From: UBA7985 sp002711265
GTDB lineage: Bacteria > Pseudomonadota > Alphaproteobacteria > UBA7985
DNA length: 64,000 nucleotides
Direction: 5' to 3'
Assembly: GCA_965660945.1 (NCBI GenBank)
Contig: CBFIBS010000001.1
Location: 62,001 to 126,000 of the forward strand
Positions 1 to 8,128 of the stretch are shown here, in pieces. Under the pieces are notes generated by a model, which was not told where the DNA came from, made no database searches, and was given only the letters and a program-made list of their open reading frames with translations. Within the stretch, counting starts at the first letter, position 1; each line of letters begins with the position of its first letter. The position numbers were made by a program, and so were the translations under genes.

Positions 1-386
1 AGATCATCGACCTCATGGACGCAAGCGCCATCGACGTATCGGCGCTCCAGCCCGGCGAGATGGTCGTTGTCTGGATGAACAGCACCTTTGTCGGCATCCT
101 GCACCGGACCGATGAGCAGCAGGCGTCGGCAGCCGCCGAAGTTGGTGCGCTGTCTGGTGAGACCGATGCGGACCGTGTGGTCGACCCCGCTTACCTCGTG
201 GCCGAACTCAAGTGCCTGCATCGGGGCTGCTACGTCGGTTATGTGGACACCCCGGAAGCGGCCTTCAAATGCCCCTGCCACCGCACCACCTTCGACACTT
301 CAGGCCGCGTGATCAAAGGTAAAACCGATAAATCCCTGCCGTTTATACCGCACAGCGTCAGCGAGGGCGTGGTTACCTTCCTCTGA
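1..386 (+). CDS. Rieske iron-sulfur protein, PetA-like, C-terminal part
   Basis: The reading frame is open from the left edge, so the N-terminus (with the usual membrane anchor) lies outside the window. The visible part resembles the soluble domain of the cytochrome bc1 Rieske subunit. It has the two cluster-binding boxes CLHRGC and CPCHR, about residues 67-72 and 86-90 counted from the ATG at position 15. In family members two Cys and two His from these boxes hold a 2Fe-2S cluster that accepts electrons from quinol. The second box reads CPCHRTTFD where bc1 proteins usually have CPCHGSxYD, so the Ser and Tyr that hydrogen-bond to the cluster are Thr and Phe. No petB or petC follows; a terminator comes next. 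It may be a divergent solitary Rieske protein rather than the housekeeping subunit. Confidence 0.8.
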   Translation, partial: IIDLMDASAIDVSALQPGEMVVVWMNSTFVGILHRTDEQQASAAAEVGALSGETDADRVVDPAYLVAELKCLHRGCYVGYVDTPEAAFKCPCHRTTFDTSGRVIKGKTDKSLPFIPHSVSEGVVTFL

Positions 387-426
387 TCTTGGGCTGCCAG
401 CGGTCATAGGCAGCTGCAGGCGTTTC

Positions 427-462
427 AAGGGCTATGGCCGCTGCTGGTAGTAGCCCTTTTTT
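427..462 (+). terminator. Intrinsic terminator after the Rieske gene
   Basis: Arms AAGGGCTA (427-434) and TAGCCCTT (451-458) are perfectly complementary around a 16-nt loop and run into a T tract ending at 462. It lies about 40 nt past the Rieske stop codon, so that gene ends its transcription unit here. Confidence 0.8.
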
Positions 463-606
463 GCTGCGCTCACCCCCCGCTTCCTGCAAAATGCCGCTGT
501 CATACCATGGTCTGAATAGCGTCAGGCTGACGACGTATTTGACCTGCAGTTCGAAACCAGAATGATTGAATGACCCGGCCCACGGCCGGTGAGGAGACAG
601 CAAACC

Positions 607-1023
607 GTGGCAGCAGAGACCGACCTCAATCGCTTGCTGGCGACCATGCAGCCGACACTAAGCGCCGAGACTTACGTGTTCTGTAGCCTCAAGGACATGG
701 ACCGTCTGGGAGCGCTCAAGCCCCGGATGCTCTTCGTCGAAGCGGAGGGGCTCACCCTGATCATCGAGCGGGAAGCAGCGCTGGCCGAAGACCTCGCCTT
801 TGAATTTGAATGCCGGATGTTAACGCTGAACGTCCATTCAGCGCTGGAGGCGGTGGGCTTTCTGGCAACGGTAATCCCGGCGCTGGCAAAGCTGGGCATG
901 GGCGTGAACCCGGTCGCAGGCTTCTACCACGACCACCTGTTCGTTCCCGCCGACCGGGCGCAGGATGCGCTGCGTTGCCTGCAGGCCGAGAGCAGCAAGG
1001 CTGCGGCGGCACTCTCCGCCTAG
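607..1023 (+). CDS. ACT domain-containing protein
   Basis: A 138-residue protein resembling the small two-lobed ACT-domain proteins (ACT_3/ACT_7 type) of proteobacteria. These are assumed to bind amino acids or similar small ligands; no reaction is known. The N-terminal half includes RMLFVEAEGLTLIIE. The C-terminal half includes SALEAVGFLATVIPALAKLG and ends with the FYHDHLFVP segment typical of the family. I chose the GTG at 607 because GAGGAG (591-596) sits at ribosome-binding distance; an in-frame GTG at 589 would place that motif inside the gene. It stands alone, convergent with the MBL gene downstream. The ligand is unknown. Confidence 0.75.
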   Translation: MAAETDLNRLLATMQPTLSAETYVFCSLKDMDRLGALKPRMLFVEAEGLTLIIEREAALAEDLAFEFECRMLTLNVHSALEAVGFLATVIPALAKLGMGVNPVAGFYHDHLFVPADRAQDALRCLQAESSKAAAALSA

Positions 1024-1044
1024 ACTAACAACAGCCTTGTTCAG

Positions 1045-1917
1045 TTAGTTGCCAAAGCCATTGACGGGAATTTTCAGGTAGCGCTGGCCGTTTTCCTCAG
1101 CCGGCGGCATCTCGCCGCCTCGCATGTTGACCTGCACGCTAGGCAGGATCAGACGCGGCATCCCGAGCTTCGCATCGCGCTCTTCGCGCATTTGCACAAA
1201 GGTCGCCATGTCCTGTCCATTGCCCACGTGGACGTTGCGGGTCTTTTGCTCACCGATGGTACTTTCCCAGGCAAAGTTTTCGCGACCCGGTGCCTTGTAG
1301 TCATGAGCTGTGAACACGCGGGTCTCATCGGGAAGCTCGAACAGCCGCTGGATCGAGCGATACAGATCCTCTGCACTGCCGCCGGGAAAGTCTGTCCTCG
1401 CCGTGCCGAAGTCTGGCATGAAAATGGTATCCCCGACAAACACCGCATCACCGATGACGTAGCTCAGGCAAGCGGGCGTATGACCCGGTGTGTGGATCAC
1501 GGTCAGCGGCAGGGAACCGATGTTCAGCCTGTCACCATCCCCGAGCAGCAGGTCGAACTGACTGCCATCGCGCTCAAAGGCCGTCCCCTCGTTGAAGACC
1601 TTGCCGAAGGTCTCCTGCACTTCCGTGATGTGTGCACCAATGCCGATTTTGCCGCCAATCCGCTCCTGAATATAGGGTGCGGCGGACAGGTGGTCGGCGT
1701 GAACGTGGGTCTCGAGTATCAGAGTAACGACGCGCCCCTGCTCCCGGACCGCAGCAATCACCGCATCGGCCGAAGCCGTCGAGGTCTGCCCGGAGGCTTG
1801 ATCGTAGTCGAGCACAGAATCAATAATCGCACTCTCAGACGAGGCAGGATCGGATACCAGATAGGACACCGTGTTCGTATCGTCGTCGAAGAATGCCTGT
1901 ATGGTCGCACCGGTCAC
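1045..1917 (-). CDS. MBL-fold hydrolase, persulfide (sulfur) dioxygenase-like
   Basis: A 290-residue metallo-beta-lactamase-fold protein. It carries the metal motif HVHADH (about residues 71-76), HTPGH, a GDTIF segment and GTARTDFPGG; the last is characteristic of the ETHE1/Blh persulfide dioxygenase branch. Family members oxidise glutathione persulfide to sulfite with a mononuclear iron. The GTG start at 1917 is preceded by AGGAG on the coding strand; the open frame continues to 2007 but without a better start. The divergent neighbours are two half-size YeeE/YedE transporters, a partnership common in bacterial sulfide-detoxification operons. Role in sulfide or thiosulfate handling is inferred from family and context. 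Confidence 0.82.
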   Translation of the reverse strand: MTGATIQAFFDDDTNTVSYLVSDPASSESAIIDSVLDYDQASGQTSTASADAVIAAVREQGRVVTLILETHVHADHLSAAPYIQERIGGKIGIGAHITEVQETFGKVFNEGTAFERDGSQFDLLLGDGDRLNIGSLPLTVIHTPGHTPACLSYVIGDAVFVGDTIFMPDFGTARTDFPGGSAEDLYRSIQRLFELPDETRVFTAHDYKAPGRENFAWESTIGEQKTRNVHVGNGQDMATFVQMREERDAKLGMPRLILPSVQVNMRGGEMPPAEENGQRYLKIPVNGFGN

Positions 1918-1941
1918 TACGCTTACTCCTGAACTGGCTCG

Positions 1942-1971
1942 CAATTTAAATTGACTTCGGTTAATATGTAA
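1942..1971. promoter_or_regulatory. AT-rich divergent control region with 12-bp palindrome
   Basis: CAATTTAAATTG (1942-1953) is a perfect palindrome in the short gap between the MBL gene and yeeE. On the minus strand TTACAT (1971-1966) and TAAATT (1948-1943) lie 17 nt apart, a plausible -35/-10 pair for the MBL gene that overlaps the palindrome. An ArsR-type (BigR/SqrR-like) sulfide-responsive repressor would suit this context, but no such gene is in the window. Confidence 0.4.
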
Positions 1972-2009
1972 GGGCAATCCAACCCGTTTCGTCAAGGATA
2001 ACATCACCC

Positions 2010-2441
2010 ATGGACTGGAACAATTTCACCCCAATCGCTGCGGCTTTTGGCGGCGCTCTGATTGGCGCGGCTTCGCTGATGCTGCTGCTGTTCAATGGTC
2101 GCACCGCTGGTGTCAGCGGCATTGCAGGCGGCGTCTTGCGCTTCAGCCTGCGAGACCTCGATTGGCGGCTGGCCTTTCTGGGCGGGCTGATCATCGCCCC
2201 CGTCGGCTGGGGGCTGCTGCGTGGCGGCATGCCCGTGGTCGAAATCACTGGCAGCATCGGCCTATTGATCGCCGGGGGCCTGCTGGTTGGCTTCGGCACT
2301 CGGCTGGGCAGCGGCTGTACCAGTGGACACGGCATCTGCGGCATGGGCCGGATTTCACTGCGCTCCGCCGTCGCCGTCCTGACCTTCCTCGTCGTTGGCG
2401 TCGCCACGGCAACGCTGGCACGCCTTGGGGGGCTTTCGTGA
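2010..2441 (+). CDS. YeeE/YedE-family sulfur transport protein, first half
   Basis: A 143-residue, almost entirely hydrophobic protein with about four membrane segments. It carries the motif GSGCTSGHGICG near residues 100-111. The conserved Cys is the hallmark of YeeE/YedE (TsuA-type) proteins that pass thiosulfate or related sulfur species across the inner membrane. Full-length members are about twice this size; here the second half is the next gene, with the stop and next ATG sharing one base. Divergent from the MBL dioxygenase, so probably part of the same sulfur-handling system. Confidence 0.85.
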   Translation: MDWNNFTPIAAAFGGALIGAASLMLLLFNGRTAGVSGIAGGVLRFSLRDLDWRLAFLGGLIIAPVGWGLLRGGMPVVEITGSIGLLIAGGLLVGFGTRLGSGCTSGHGICGMGRISLRSAVAVLTFLVVGVATATLARLGGLS

Positions 2442-2875
2442 TGCGGGCTCTGTTTGCTGCTCTTGCCGGGCTGATCTTCGGGGTTGGCCTGACGATCTCT
2501 GAAATGGTGAACCCGGCCAAGGTTCTGGCCTTTTTAGACGTTTTCAGCGGGGCCTGGGATCCGTCGCTGATGTTCGTCATGGGGGCTGGTGTCGTCGTCT
2601 ACGCCGTCGGCTACCATCTGATCATCCGCCGCAACGCACCGCTGGTGGCGCCGTCCTTCAGCGTGCCAACGGCGAACCAGATCGACCCGCCACTCATCGG
2701 CGGTGCCGTTCTTTTCGGTGCGGGATGGGGGCTGGTCGGGCTGTGCCCGGGGCCGGCGTTTTCGGCGCTGGGTCTGGGCGGCGCCCCGGTCCTGATCTTC
2801 ATGGCAGCAGTGGTCGCCGGCATGCTGGTTTTCGAGTGGCTCTGGACGCCGCTCCAGAACCGCGCTTCGGCCTGA
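2441..2875 (+). CDS. YeeE/YedE-family sulfur transport protein, second half (DUF6691 type)
   Basis: A 144-residue membrane protein. It starts at the ATG overlapping the upstream stop codon and so is probably translationally coupled. It contains an NPAKVLAFLD motif near the N-terminus and GLCPGPA near residue 103, the counterpart of the Cys-containing motif in the other half. Together the two small proteins would make a complete YeeE-like channel. The substrate is not visible from sequence; thiosulfate or another reduced sulfur compound is the family expectation. Confidence 0.82.
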   Translation: MRALFAALAGLIFGVGLTISEMVNPAKVLAFLDVFSGAWDPSLMFVMGAGVVVYAVGYHLIIRRNAPLVAPSFSVPTANQIDPPLIGGAVLFGAGWGLVGLCPGPAFSALGLGGAPVLIFMAAVVAGMLVFEWLWTPLQNRASA

Positions 2876-2900
2876 AAGGGTCTGTCGAAGGGTAAATGAA

Positions 2901-3635
2901 ATGGGCGAAGTTCCCTCGCTGTCTCGGATAAGCGGCCATCGCGGCGCGCCTTCGCTGGCGCCGGAAAACACGCTGACCAGCTTTGAGGCAGCCTGGCAGG
3001 CCGGCGCGGGCTGGACCGAGACCGACGTCTGCCTGCTCGGCGATGGCACGGCGGTGATGTTCCACGATGACAGTCTGGACCGCTGTACCGACCGCAGCGG
3101 TTCGATCGAACAGCTCACGCGCGAAGACCTCGCCCAAGTCAACGCCAATCGGCAGTTCCCCGATAGCCCCTTCACCCCGATACCGACGCTGGCAGAGGCA
3201 CTGATCCACGCAGAGGCAACCGGCATGGGGCTGAACATCGAGCTCAAGCGGCACGACCACGTCACTGCGGCGGCACTGGTCGAGGCCGCGGTTCCGGTCC
3301 TGCGCCAGCATCCGCTGAAACCCGGTCAGCTGATGTTGTCCAGCTTCGACTTTGACGCCCTGCGGCTGGCAAGGGCGGCGATGGATGGCGTGCCGATGGC
3401 GGTGATCGCCGAAGACCTGTCTGATGAGATGATCACCGTTGCCCACGAGATCGGCGCCCACAGCCTGAATCTGTGGTGGGAAACCCTGCGCCAAGACCTT
3501 GTGGCACAGGCGCTGGACGAGGGGTTTCAGGTCAACGTCTGGACGGTCAATGACCCTGCGCTGGCCCCGGCGCTGTTTGGCTGGGGCGTGTCCTGCATCA
3601 TCACCGACAGACCACAGGACTTCGACGGCCTCTGA
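2901..3635 (+). CDS. ugpQ: Glycerophosphodiester phosphodiesterase
   Basis: A 244-residue GDPD-family enzyme that would hydrolyse glycerophosphodiesters to glycerol 3-phosphate and an alcohol. HRGAPSLAPENT at residues 13-24 holds the catalytic His and the metal-binding Glu. Further expected motifs are ETDVCLLGDGTAVMFHDD, NIELK and, near the end, VNVWTVNDP with IITDRP. There is no signal peptide, so it is likely cytoplasmic and UgpQ-like. It lies 25 nt after the YeeE pair and may be read through from it, but no functional link is apparent. Confidence 0.88.
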   Translation: MGEVPSLSRISGHRGAPSLAPENTLTSFEAAWQAGAGWTETDVCLLGDGTAVMFHDDSLDRCTDRSGSIEQLTREDLAQVNANRQFPDSPFTPIPTLAEALIHAEATGMGLNIELKRHDHVTAAALVEAAVPVLRQHPLKPGQLMLSSFDFDALRLARAAMDGVPMAVIAEDLSDEMITVAHEIGAHSLNLWWETLRQDLVAQALDEGFQVNVWTVNDPALAPALFGWGVSCIITDRPQDFDGL

Positions 3636-3647
3636 GCGCCTGCCGGA

Positions 3648-4835
3648 TCAGGATGCCGCGGCCGCCTCTTCTGCAATGATCGTTGCGATTTCAGCGCAGT
3701 CTTCCACGCTGAAAGTCAGCGGAACCCGCAGGTCGACGGTCGTGGCCAGCGCCTCGAGGGTTCTGGGCAGCGGCGGCACGTCGCCGAAGTACTGCCAGCT
3801 GTCGTAACGGCTGGTGAAGGCGACCGGGTCGGCCGCCCCAAACCACTTCAACTCGACCCCGCGCTGTCCGCAGGCCAAAACGAAACCGGAGATATCGGCA
3901 ACGTCGGCGTGAAACTGGAAGCTGGAGCCGACGTAGGCTTCGTGCTGGGGTCTTTCTACCACACGCAAACCGTCAACACCGCGAAGGCCAGCCTCAAGCG
4001 CCTGATAACGTGCATTCCAGCGCGCGCAGTTCTCGTCGAGCCGTCCCAGCTGTGCCCGCAGGATCGCGGCGCGCAGGTTGTCTAGCCGCGCCGAGCAGTT
4101 TGGCGTTTCCAGTCGGATGGTCTCGAACACTGCTGGGGCCGGCGCAGCGCCGTGGCGCTCATAGAGCATGTAGGAGCCGGAGAGGATGATCGCCCGGGCT
4201 GCAATTTCCGGGTCGTCGGTGGTCAGGAACCCGCCCTCGCCCGAATTCATGTGCTTGTAGGTCTGGGTCGAGAAACAGGCGACGCTGCCGAAGTTGCCCG
4301 ACCGAGTCCCCTGCCACGACGCCCCCATGGTGTGCGCGCAGTCTTCGATCAGGGTGATGCCAAACTCGGTACAGATCGCGGTGATCGCCTCCATATCGGC
4401 GATATGCCCGCGCATGTGGGAGAGCATGAAAAATCGTGCACCGCTTTCAGCTGCCTTAGCCCGCAGGTCGTCGAGGTCCGTCAGCCAGTCTGGCCCGATC
4501 TCCACGAACACAGGCACCCCGCCGCACGCGTGGATCGCACCGGGGACGGGCGCCAGCGTGTAGGCGTTGGCAAGGATGGCATCACCGGGCTTCAGTCCGG
4601 CCGCGCGCAGGGCAATCTGCATGGCCTGCCCGCCCGAGGTTACGGCAAGGCAGTAAGCTGAACCCTGATAGGCCGCGTACTCCTCTTCGAGGCGCGCGAC
4701 CTCCGAGACTTCGCCCGGACCGGTATTGTAACGGTGCAGGCGTCCGCTGCTGAGCACAGAAACGGCAGCCTCGATCCCGTCCGCCGGGATGGCTTCCTGC
4801 TGGGTGAAGGACTTATCAAAGCTTTTCATAGTCAT
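3648..4835 (-). CDS. DegT/DnrJ/EryC1/StrS-family PLP aminotransferase
   Basis: A 395-residue fold-type I PLP enzyme of the sugar aminotransferase family. Visible motifs: VTSGGQAMQIAL (cofactor phosphate region), LIEDCAHTMGA (Asp that pairs with the pyridine nitrogen) and STQTYKHMNSGEGG, whose Lys (about residue 194) should form the Schiff base. These enzymes usually aminate nucleotide-linked keto sugars, but some act elsewhere. No sugar-biosynthesis genes adjoin it. It is divergent from the M19-like operon. The start is uncertain: ATG at 4835 and 4829 are both possible and neither has a strong ribosome-binding site. Substrate unknown. Confidence 0.82.
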   Translation of the reverse strand: MTMKSFDKSFTQQEAIPADGIEAAVSVLSSGRLHRYNTGPGEVSEVARLEEEYAAYQGSAYCLAVTSGGQAMQIALRAAGLKPGDAILANAYTLAPVPGAIHACGGVPVFVEIGPDWLTDLDDLRAKAAESGARFFMLSHMRGHIADMEAITAICTEFGITLIEDCAHTMGASWQGTRSGNFGSVACFSTQTYKHMNSGEGGFLTTDDPEIAARAIILSGSYMLYERHGAAPAPAVFETIRLETPNCSARLDNLRAAILRAQLGRLDENCARWNARYQALEAGLRGVDGLRVVERPQHEAYVGSSFQFHADVADISGFVLACGQRGVELKWFGAADPVAFTSRYDSWQYFGDVPPLPRTLEALATTVDLRVPLTFSVEDCAEIATIIAEEAAAAS

Positions 4836-4972
4836 AGGTGTAGGCCAGAGCACGCGACGGCGAAAGCCTGCGACCGACTTTCGCGCGCCGCAGACCGACC
4901 CCAATCAGGTGACTTGCCAAGCCCTGCTGGCCCGCGCCATAAGGCAGCACCACCAAGGAGAAGGCCCTGCCC

Positions 4973-5956
4973 ATGTCCACGCCGTACCGTATCGATGGTC
5001 TGCAGTACGCCAACTGGTCGCCGAAGATCTTCGCGCAGATGGCCGAGGGCAGCGTTCACGCCGTGCACGTCACCATCGCCTATCACGAAAACTTTCGCGA
5101 AATGGTGCTGCAGGTCGAGCGCTGGAACCGCTACTTCGAGCAGCACCCGGACCGGCTCATGATGGGCCGCACGGCCGCCGACATCGACACCGCCAGGGCC
5201 ACCGGTCGCACGGCGGTCTTCTTTGGCTTCCAGAACCCCTCACCCATCGAGGACGATATCGGCCTGGTCGAAATCTGCCACAGCCTCGGCGCCCGGTTCA
5301 TGCAGCTGACCTACAACAACCAGTCACTCCTCGCCACCGGCTGCTATGAGGACGAAGACCCCGGCGTGACCCGCATGGGACGGCAGGTTATCGCCGAGAT
5401 GAACCGGGTCGGGCTGGTCGTCGATATGAGCCATTCGGCGGAGCGTTCCACGCTCGAAGCTATCGACATCTCCCGTCGCCCCATCGCCATCACCCACGCA
5501 AACCCTGCCTGGTGGCACCCCGCCCGACGCAACAAATCCGACGAGGTGCTGCGCGCCCTGACCGAGCGCGGGGGCATGCTCGGCTTCTCGGTCTACCCCC
5601 ACCACTTGCGCGATGGCTCCGCGTGCAGCCTGCAGAGCTTTTGCGAGATGATCGCGGAAAGCGCCGATCGCTACGGGGCGGAAAACCTCGGGATCGGTAC
5701 CGATCTCTGTCAGGACCAGCCCGACAGCGTGGTCGAATGGATGCGGGTCGGTCGCTGGTCCAAGGAAATCGACTACGGCGAAGGAACCGCCGATAACGCA
5801 GGCTTCCCACCAATGCCCGGTTGGTTCGAGGACAACCGCCACTTCGGCAACATCGAAAACGGGCTGCGGAACGCCGGTCTGAGCGAGGAAGACGTGGCCG
5901 GAATCATGGGCGGCAATTGGTATCGGTTCTTCGCCGAGAATTTTGTGCCAGAATAG
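4973..5956 (+). CDS. Membrane dipeptidase (M19)-like protein with altered metal site
   Basis: A 327-residue protein of the renal-dipeptidase (peptidase M19) family. Retained landmarks: DMSH (H154), ITHAN (H175), RNKSD and IGTD (D244). The first zinc motif, normally DGHND, is DGLQY at residues 8-12, so both ligands are absent. The Glu that normally bridges the metals is Gln in FGFQN (Q87), and the usual LTHN is LTYN. It therefore cannot form the standard dinuclear zinc centre. No signal peptide is present, so it should be cytoplasmic. It heads an operon with a 562-aa unknown (4-nt gap), DUF3726 and an Ldh-family dehydrogenase. Probably a specialised hydrolase or binding protein; substrate unknown. 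Confidence 0.8.
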   Translation: MSTPYRIDGLQYANWSPKIFAQMAEGSVHAVHVTIAYHENFREMVLQVERWNRYFEQHPDRLMMGRTAADIDTARATGRTAVFFGFQNPSPIEDDIGLVEICHSLGARFMQLTYNNQSLLATGCYEDEDPGVTRMGRQVIAEMNRVGLVVDMSHSAERSTLEAIDISRRPIAITHANPAWWHPARRNKSDEVLRALTERGGMLGFSVYPHHLRDGSACSLQSFCEMIAESADRYGAENLGIGTDLCQDQPDSVVEWMRVGRWSKEIDYGEGTADNAGFPPMPGWFEDNRHFGNIENGLRNAGLSEEDVAGIMGGNWYRFFAENFVPE

Positions 5957-5960
5957 TCCC

Positions 5961-7649
5961 ATGTCATACGTTCACGCCAACGAGACCGCGCAGGAAATGC
6001 GCTCACCGGACACCGTAATGCGGTTGGCCCGGCTGGGGTCAGCTTTTCCGACCCGGCTGAGCTTCGGCCGCTCGCTGATCCGGCGACTGATCGAAGACCG
6101 CTCTACCGTCGAGCGGCGGCTGTGGTCGATTGACGAGCGGGGCTTCGGCCGCGCCGTCTACCGGGTGGAAATCGGGGGGCATGCCTATTCTCTGGTGGCC
6201 TTTGCGACCGCCCTCGCCGACGAAGACCGCTCCGATCGGGTCATCGCCGAGGCCTGGGACGCAAGTTTCGCCCTCTTTGACGGCGACCCGGAAACCGCCG
6301 ACCTTGAGCGCCTCGAAGCCAACCTACCCAAGCAAGAAGCGGGTCGCTACACCGAGCGCGAGTTGGTAATCAGCCGCTCGAACAAATCCGTCCGCCTGTT
6401 CAGCCACGTCGCTGACGCGCTGGCTCAGGGGCAGCAACCCGACATCGATATGGTCGACAGCATCGGATATCTGATGCGGACCACGGCCGTCTACGGCAAT
6501 GGAAAGTTCGGCATCGCCGACCGTTTTGTATTCGCTGACCGCCCGGGGCTGCAGGGGCCCTTTGCCGCTGAGATGCTGACTGTGTGGCTGATCCGGACTT
6601 TCACCCACGACCTGGTCGAGCATGTCGCCCAGATGCGCGGTGGAGACAGCGCCGTTCGGCTCGATCCGGAGATCAAGCGCCACCTCGGGATCGGCAACTC
6701 GACTGGTCTGGGGATGGCGCCGTTTCTGGTGTACCACCCTGAGCTGATCCATAACTGGCTGCACGCCCGAGAAACCGCACTGGCTCGGGTCCGCGCCCTG
6801 TCCGAGGTAACGACGGAGACAGCCGAGCGCCTGCGAGCCCTGTTTAACCGCGCCCGGGCGCACGTCGAACACTGGCAGGTTCCGGACGCGCTGCAAGCCG
6901 AGCGCCTCGTGACCCTGCGCGCCGAGTTGGAGCAGGCGATCGAAAGCGCGCCGTTGGACTGCGCCGGCCCCTACCCGATCAAGGCGCTGATGGATTGGAG
7001 CGACCAGCACTCGCTGGAGTGTCAGGAGCTGATCCGCGCCCTCTGTCTGGAGCCCTTCGGCGACCTGATCGATGAGCTCACCGCTGAGATGGCGTTCAAT
7101 GCAAAACCGCAGTTCCTGCCCGGCATGAGCCTGATCGAGCTGAGCGGACTGATCGATCAGCACTACCAGTGGTGCGGCGAGGTCGATTTCGAGACCAGCA
7201 TCGCGAGCCAGAAGTTCTGGTACGTCTCCGAGGCCAAGCTCGAACCCCGGCTGGGCGATCGCTACGCCGAAGACGGCGCGGACCGGGAGCAGCCGCTGGA
7301 CGTCGCCCGGCAGGTGCAGGCGCTGCGCGTTGCCATTGCCAGCGTTGACCCAGACGAGGCCAGGGTCTGCGACCTGCTCGCCCGTCACCCGGAACACCGC
7401 AATATCGTCAAACGCGTGCAGTCTTCCGCACAGCGGCCCTTCGCTGAAATCCGCGATAATCTGATCGATCAGTCCATGCGTCCGATCGATATGCTGCGCT
7501 GCAAGCTGGCCTTTTTTGGCGCGGTCAAGTTTGATCCGAAATCCGATCTCTGGACCCGAATTACCCTGTTCCAGGGCGCACCGATGTGCGATGAGCTGCA
7601 GGCTCGGGGCGATGATTGGTGGCTCTCCACCCGTCCGGACGCTGCCTGA
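5961..7649 (+). CDS. Conserved hypothetical protein, 562 aa
   Basis: I do not recognise a named domain. The ATG at 5961 lies 4 nt after the M19-like stop codon; an upstream TTG at 5943 would overlap that gene. The protein is soluble, Arg/Glu-rich and mostly helical in appearance. Candidate conserved features are a GYLMRTTAVYGNGKFGIADR segment (about residues 168-187), a GNSTGLGMAPFLVYHPELIHN segment that could bind a nucleotide or cofactor, and IKALMDWSDQHS further on. The C-terminal third contains a possible helical-repeat region. Codon use matches the neighbours. Its strict placement between an M19-like enzyme and DUF3726/Ldh suggests a role in the same pathway. Confidence 0.75.
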   Translation: MSYVHANETAQEMRSPDTVMRLARLGSAFPTRLSFGRSLIRRLIEDRSTVERRLWSIDERGFGRAVYRVEIGGHAYSLVAFATALADEDRSDRVIAEAWDASFALFDGDPETADLERLEANLPKQEAGRYTERELVISRSNKSVRLFSHVADALAQGQQPDIDMVDSIGYLMRTTAVYGNGKFGIADRFVFADRPGLQGPFAAEMLTVWLIRTFTHDLVEHVAQMRGGDSAVRLDPEIKRHLGIGNSTGLGMAPFLVYHPELIHNWLHARETALARVRALSEVTTETAERLRALFNRARAHVEHWQVPDALQAERLVTLRAELEQAIESAPLDCAGPYPIKALMDWSDQHSLECQELIRALCLEPFGDLIDELTAEMAFNAKPQFLPGMSLIELSGLIDQHYQWCGEVDFETSIASQKFWYVSEAKLEPRLGDRYAEDGADREQPLDVARQVQALRVAIASVDPDEARVCDLLARHPEHRNIVKRVQSSAQRPFAEIRDNLIDQSMRPIDMLRCKLAFFGAVKFDPKSDLWTRITLFQGAPMCDELQARGDDWWLSTRPDAA

Positions 7650-7694
7650 CCCCTGCCGACCCCCGGTAAGATGTAATGGAACAGGGACGCCACG

Positions 7695-8105
7695 GTGAAC
7701 TTTTCCCTGAACGAAGTGCATATGACGCTGCGCAAGGCCCTTTGCGGACGCGGGCTTGGCTTTGGCGCTGCCGATGACTGGGGCGCGGTCGGGGCGCGGA
7801 TCAGTGCAGCCGGGGCTGACGGCATTGCGCTGGTGCTGGCGCAGGACAACGACGCCCTCCACCGACTTTTGACCGAGGCCGACGCCCGGCTTGCATCCGG
7901 CAAAGCCTTGGACCACGAAGGCGCGGACTTACAGGCCGCCCTCCTCGCCCATCTCACCAGGGCACCCTTCGATCGACAACGCGCGGGGGGCATCGCTGCG
8001 CAAAGCTGGCAAGCCGCCCTCGACCTCGCCCAGAACACCTACGTCCCCGAAAGCGATGCCTCGCGGCTGGGCGGGGCTGGTGCCGGAACCAACGACAACG
8101 ACTGA
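7695..8105 (+). CDS. DUF3726-family protein
   Basis: A 136-residue protein beginning with the GTG at 7695. The opening NFSLNEVHMTLRKALCGRGL matches the start of DUF3726 proteins. It ends in a short Gly/Asn/Asp-rich tail. The family has no known activity and is, from memory, often found beside Ldh-type oxidoreductases, as it is here (23 nt upstream of one). It has no membrane segment. It may be an accessory or partner subunit for the dehydrogenase, but that is inference from position only. Confidence 0.7.
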   Translation: MNFSLNEVHMTLRKALCGRGLGFGAADDWGAVGARISAAGADGIALVLAQDNDALHRLLTEADARLASGKALDHEGADLQAALLAHLTRAPFDRQRAGGIAAQSWQAALDLAQNTYVPESDASRLGGAGAGTNDND

Positions 8106-8128
8106 CCCCTTCGACGGAGACCCAAACC

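Noticed and set aside
1024..1050. ACTAAC..GTTAGT stem as terminator between ACT and MBL genes
   Set aside because: The stem is weak, overlaps the MBL stop codon and lacks a T tract on either strand.
6324..7916. 530-codon open frame antisense to the 562-aa unknown and DUF3726 genes
   Set aside because: The plus-strand frames continue the operon with tight spacing and recognisable DUF3726; the antisense frame crosses a gene boundary and has no motif.
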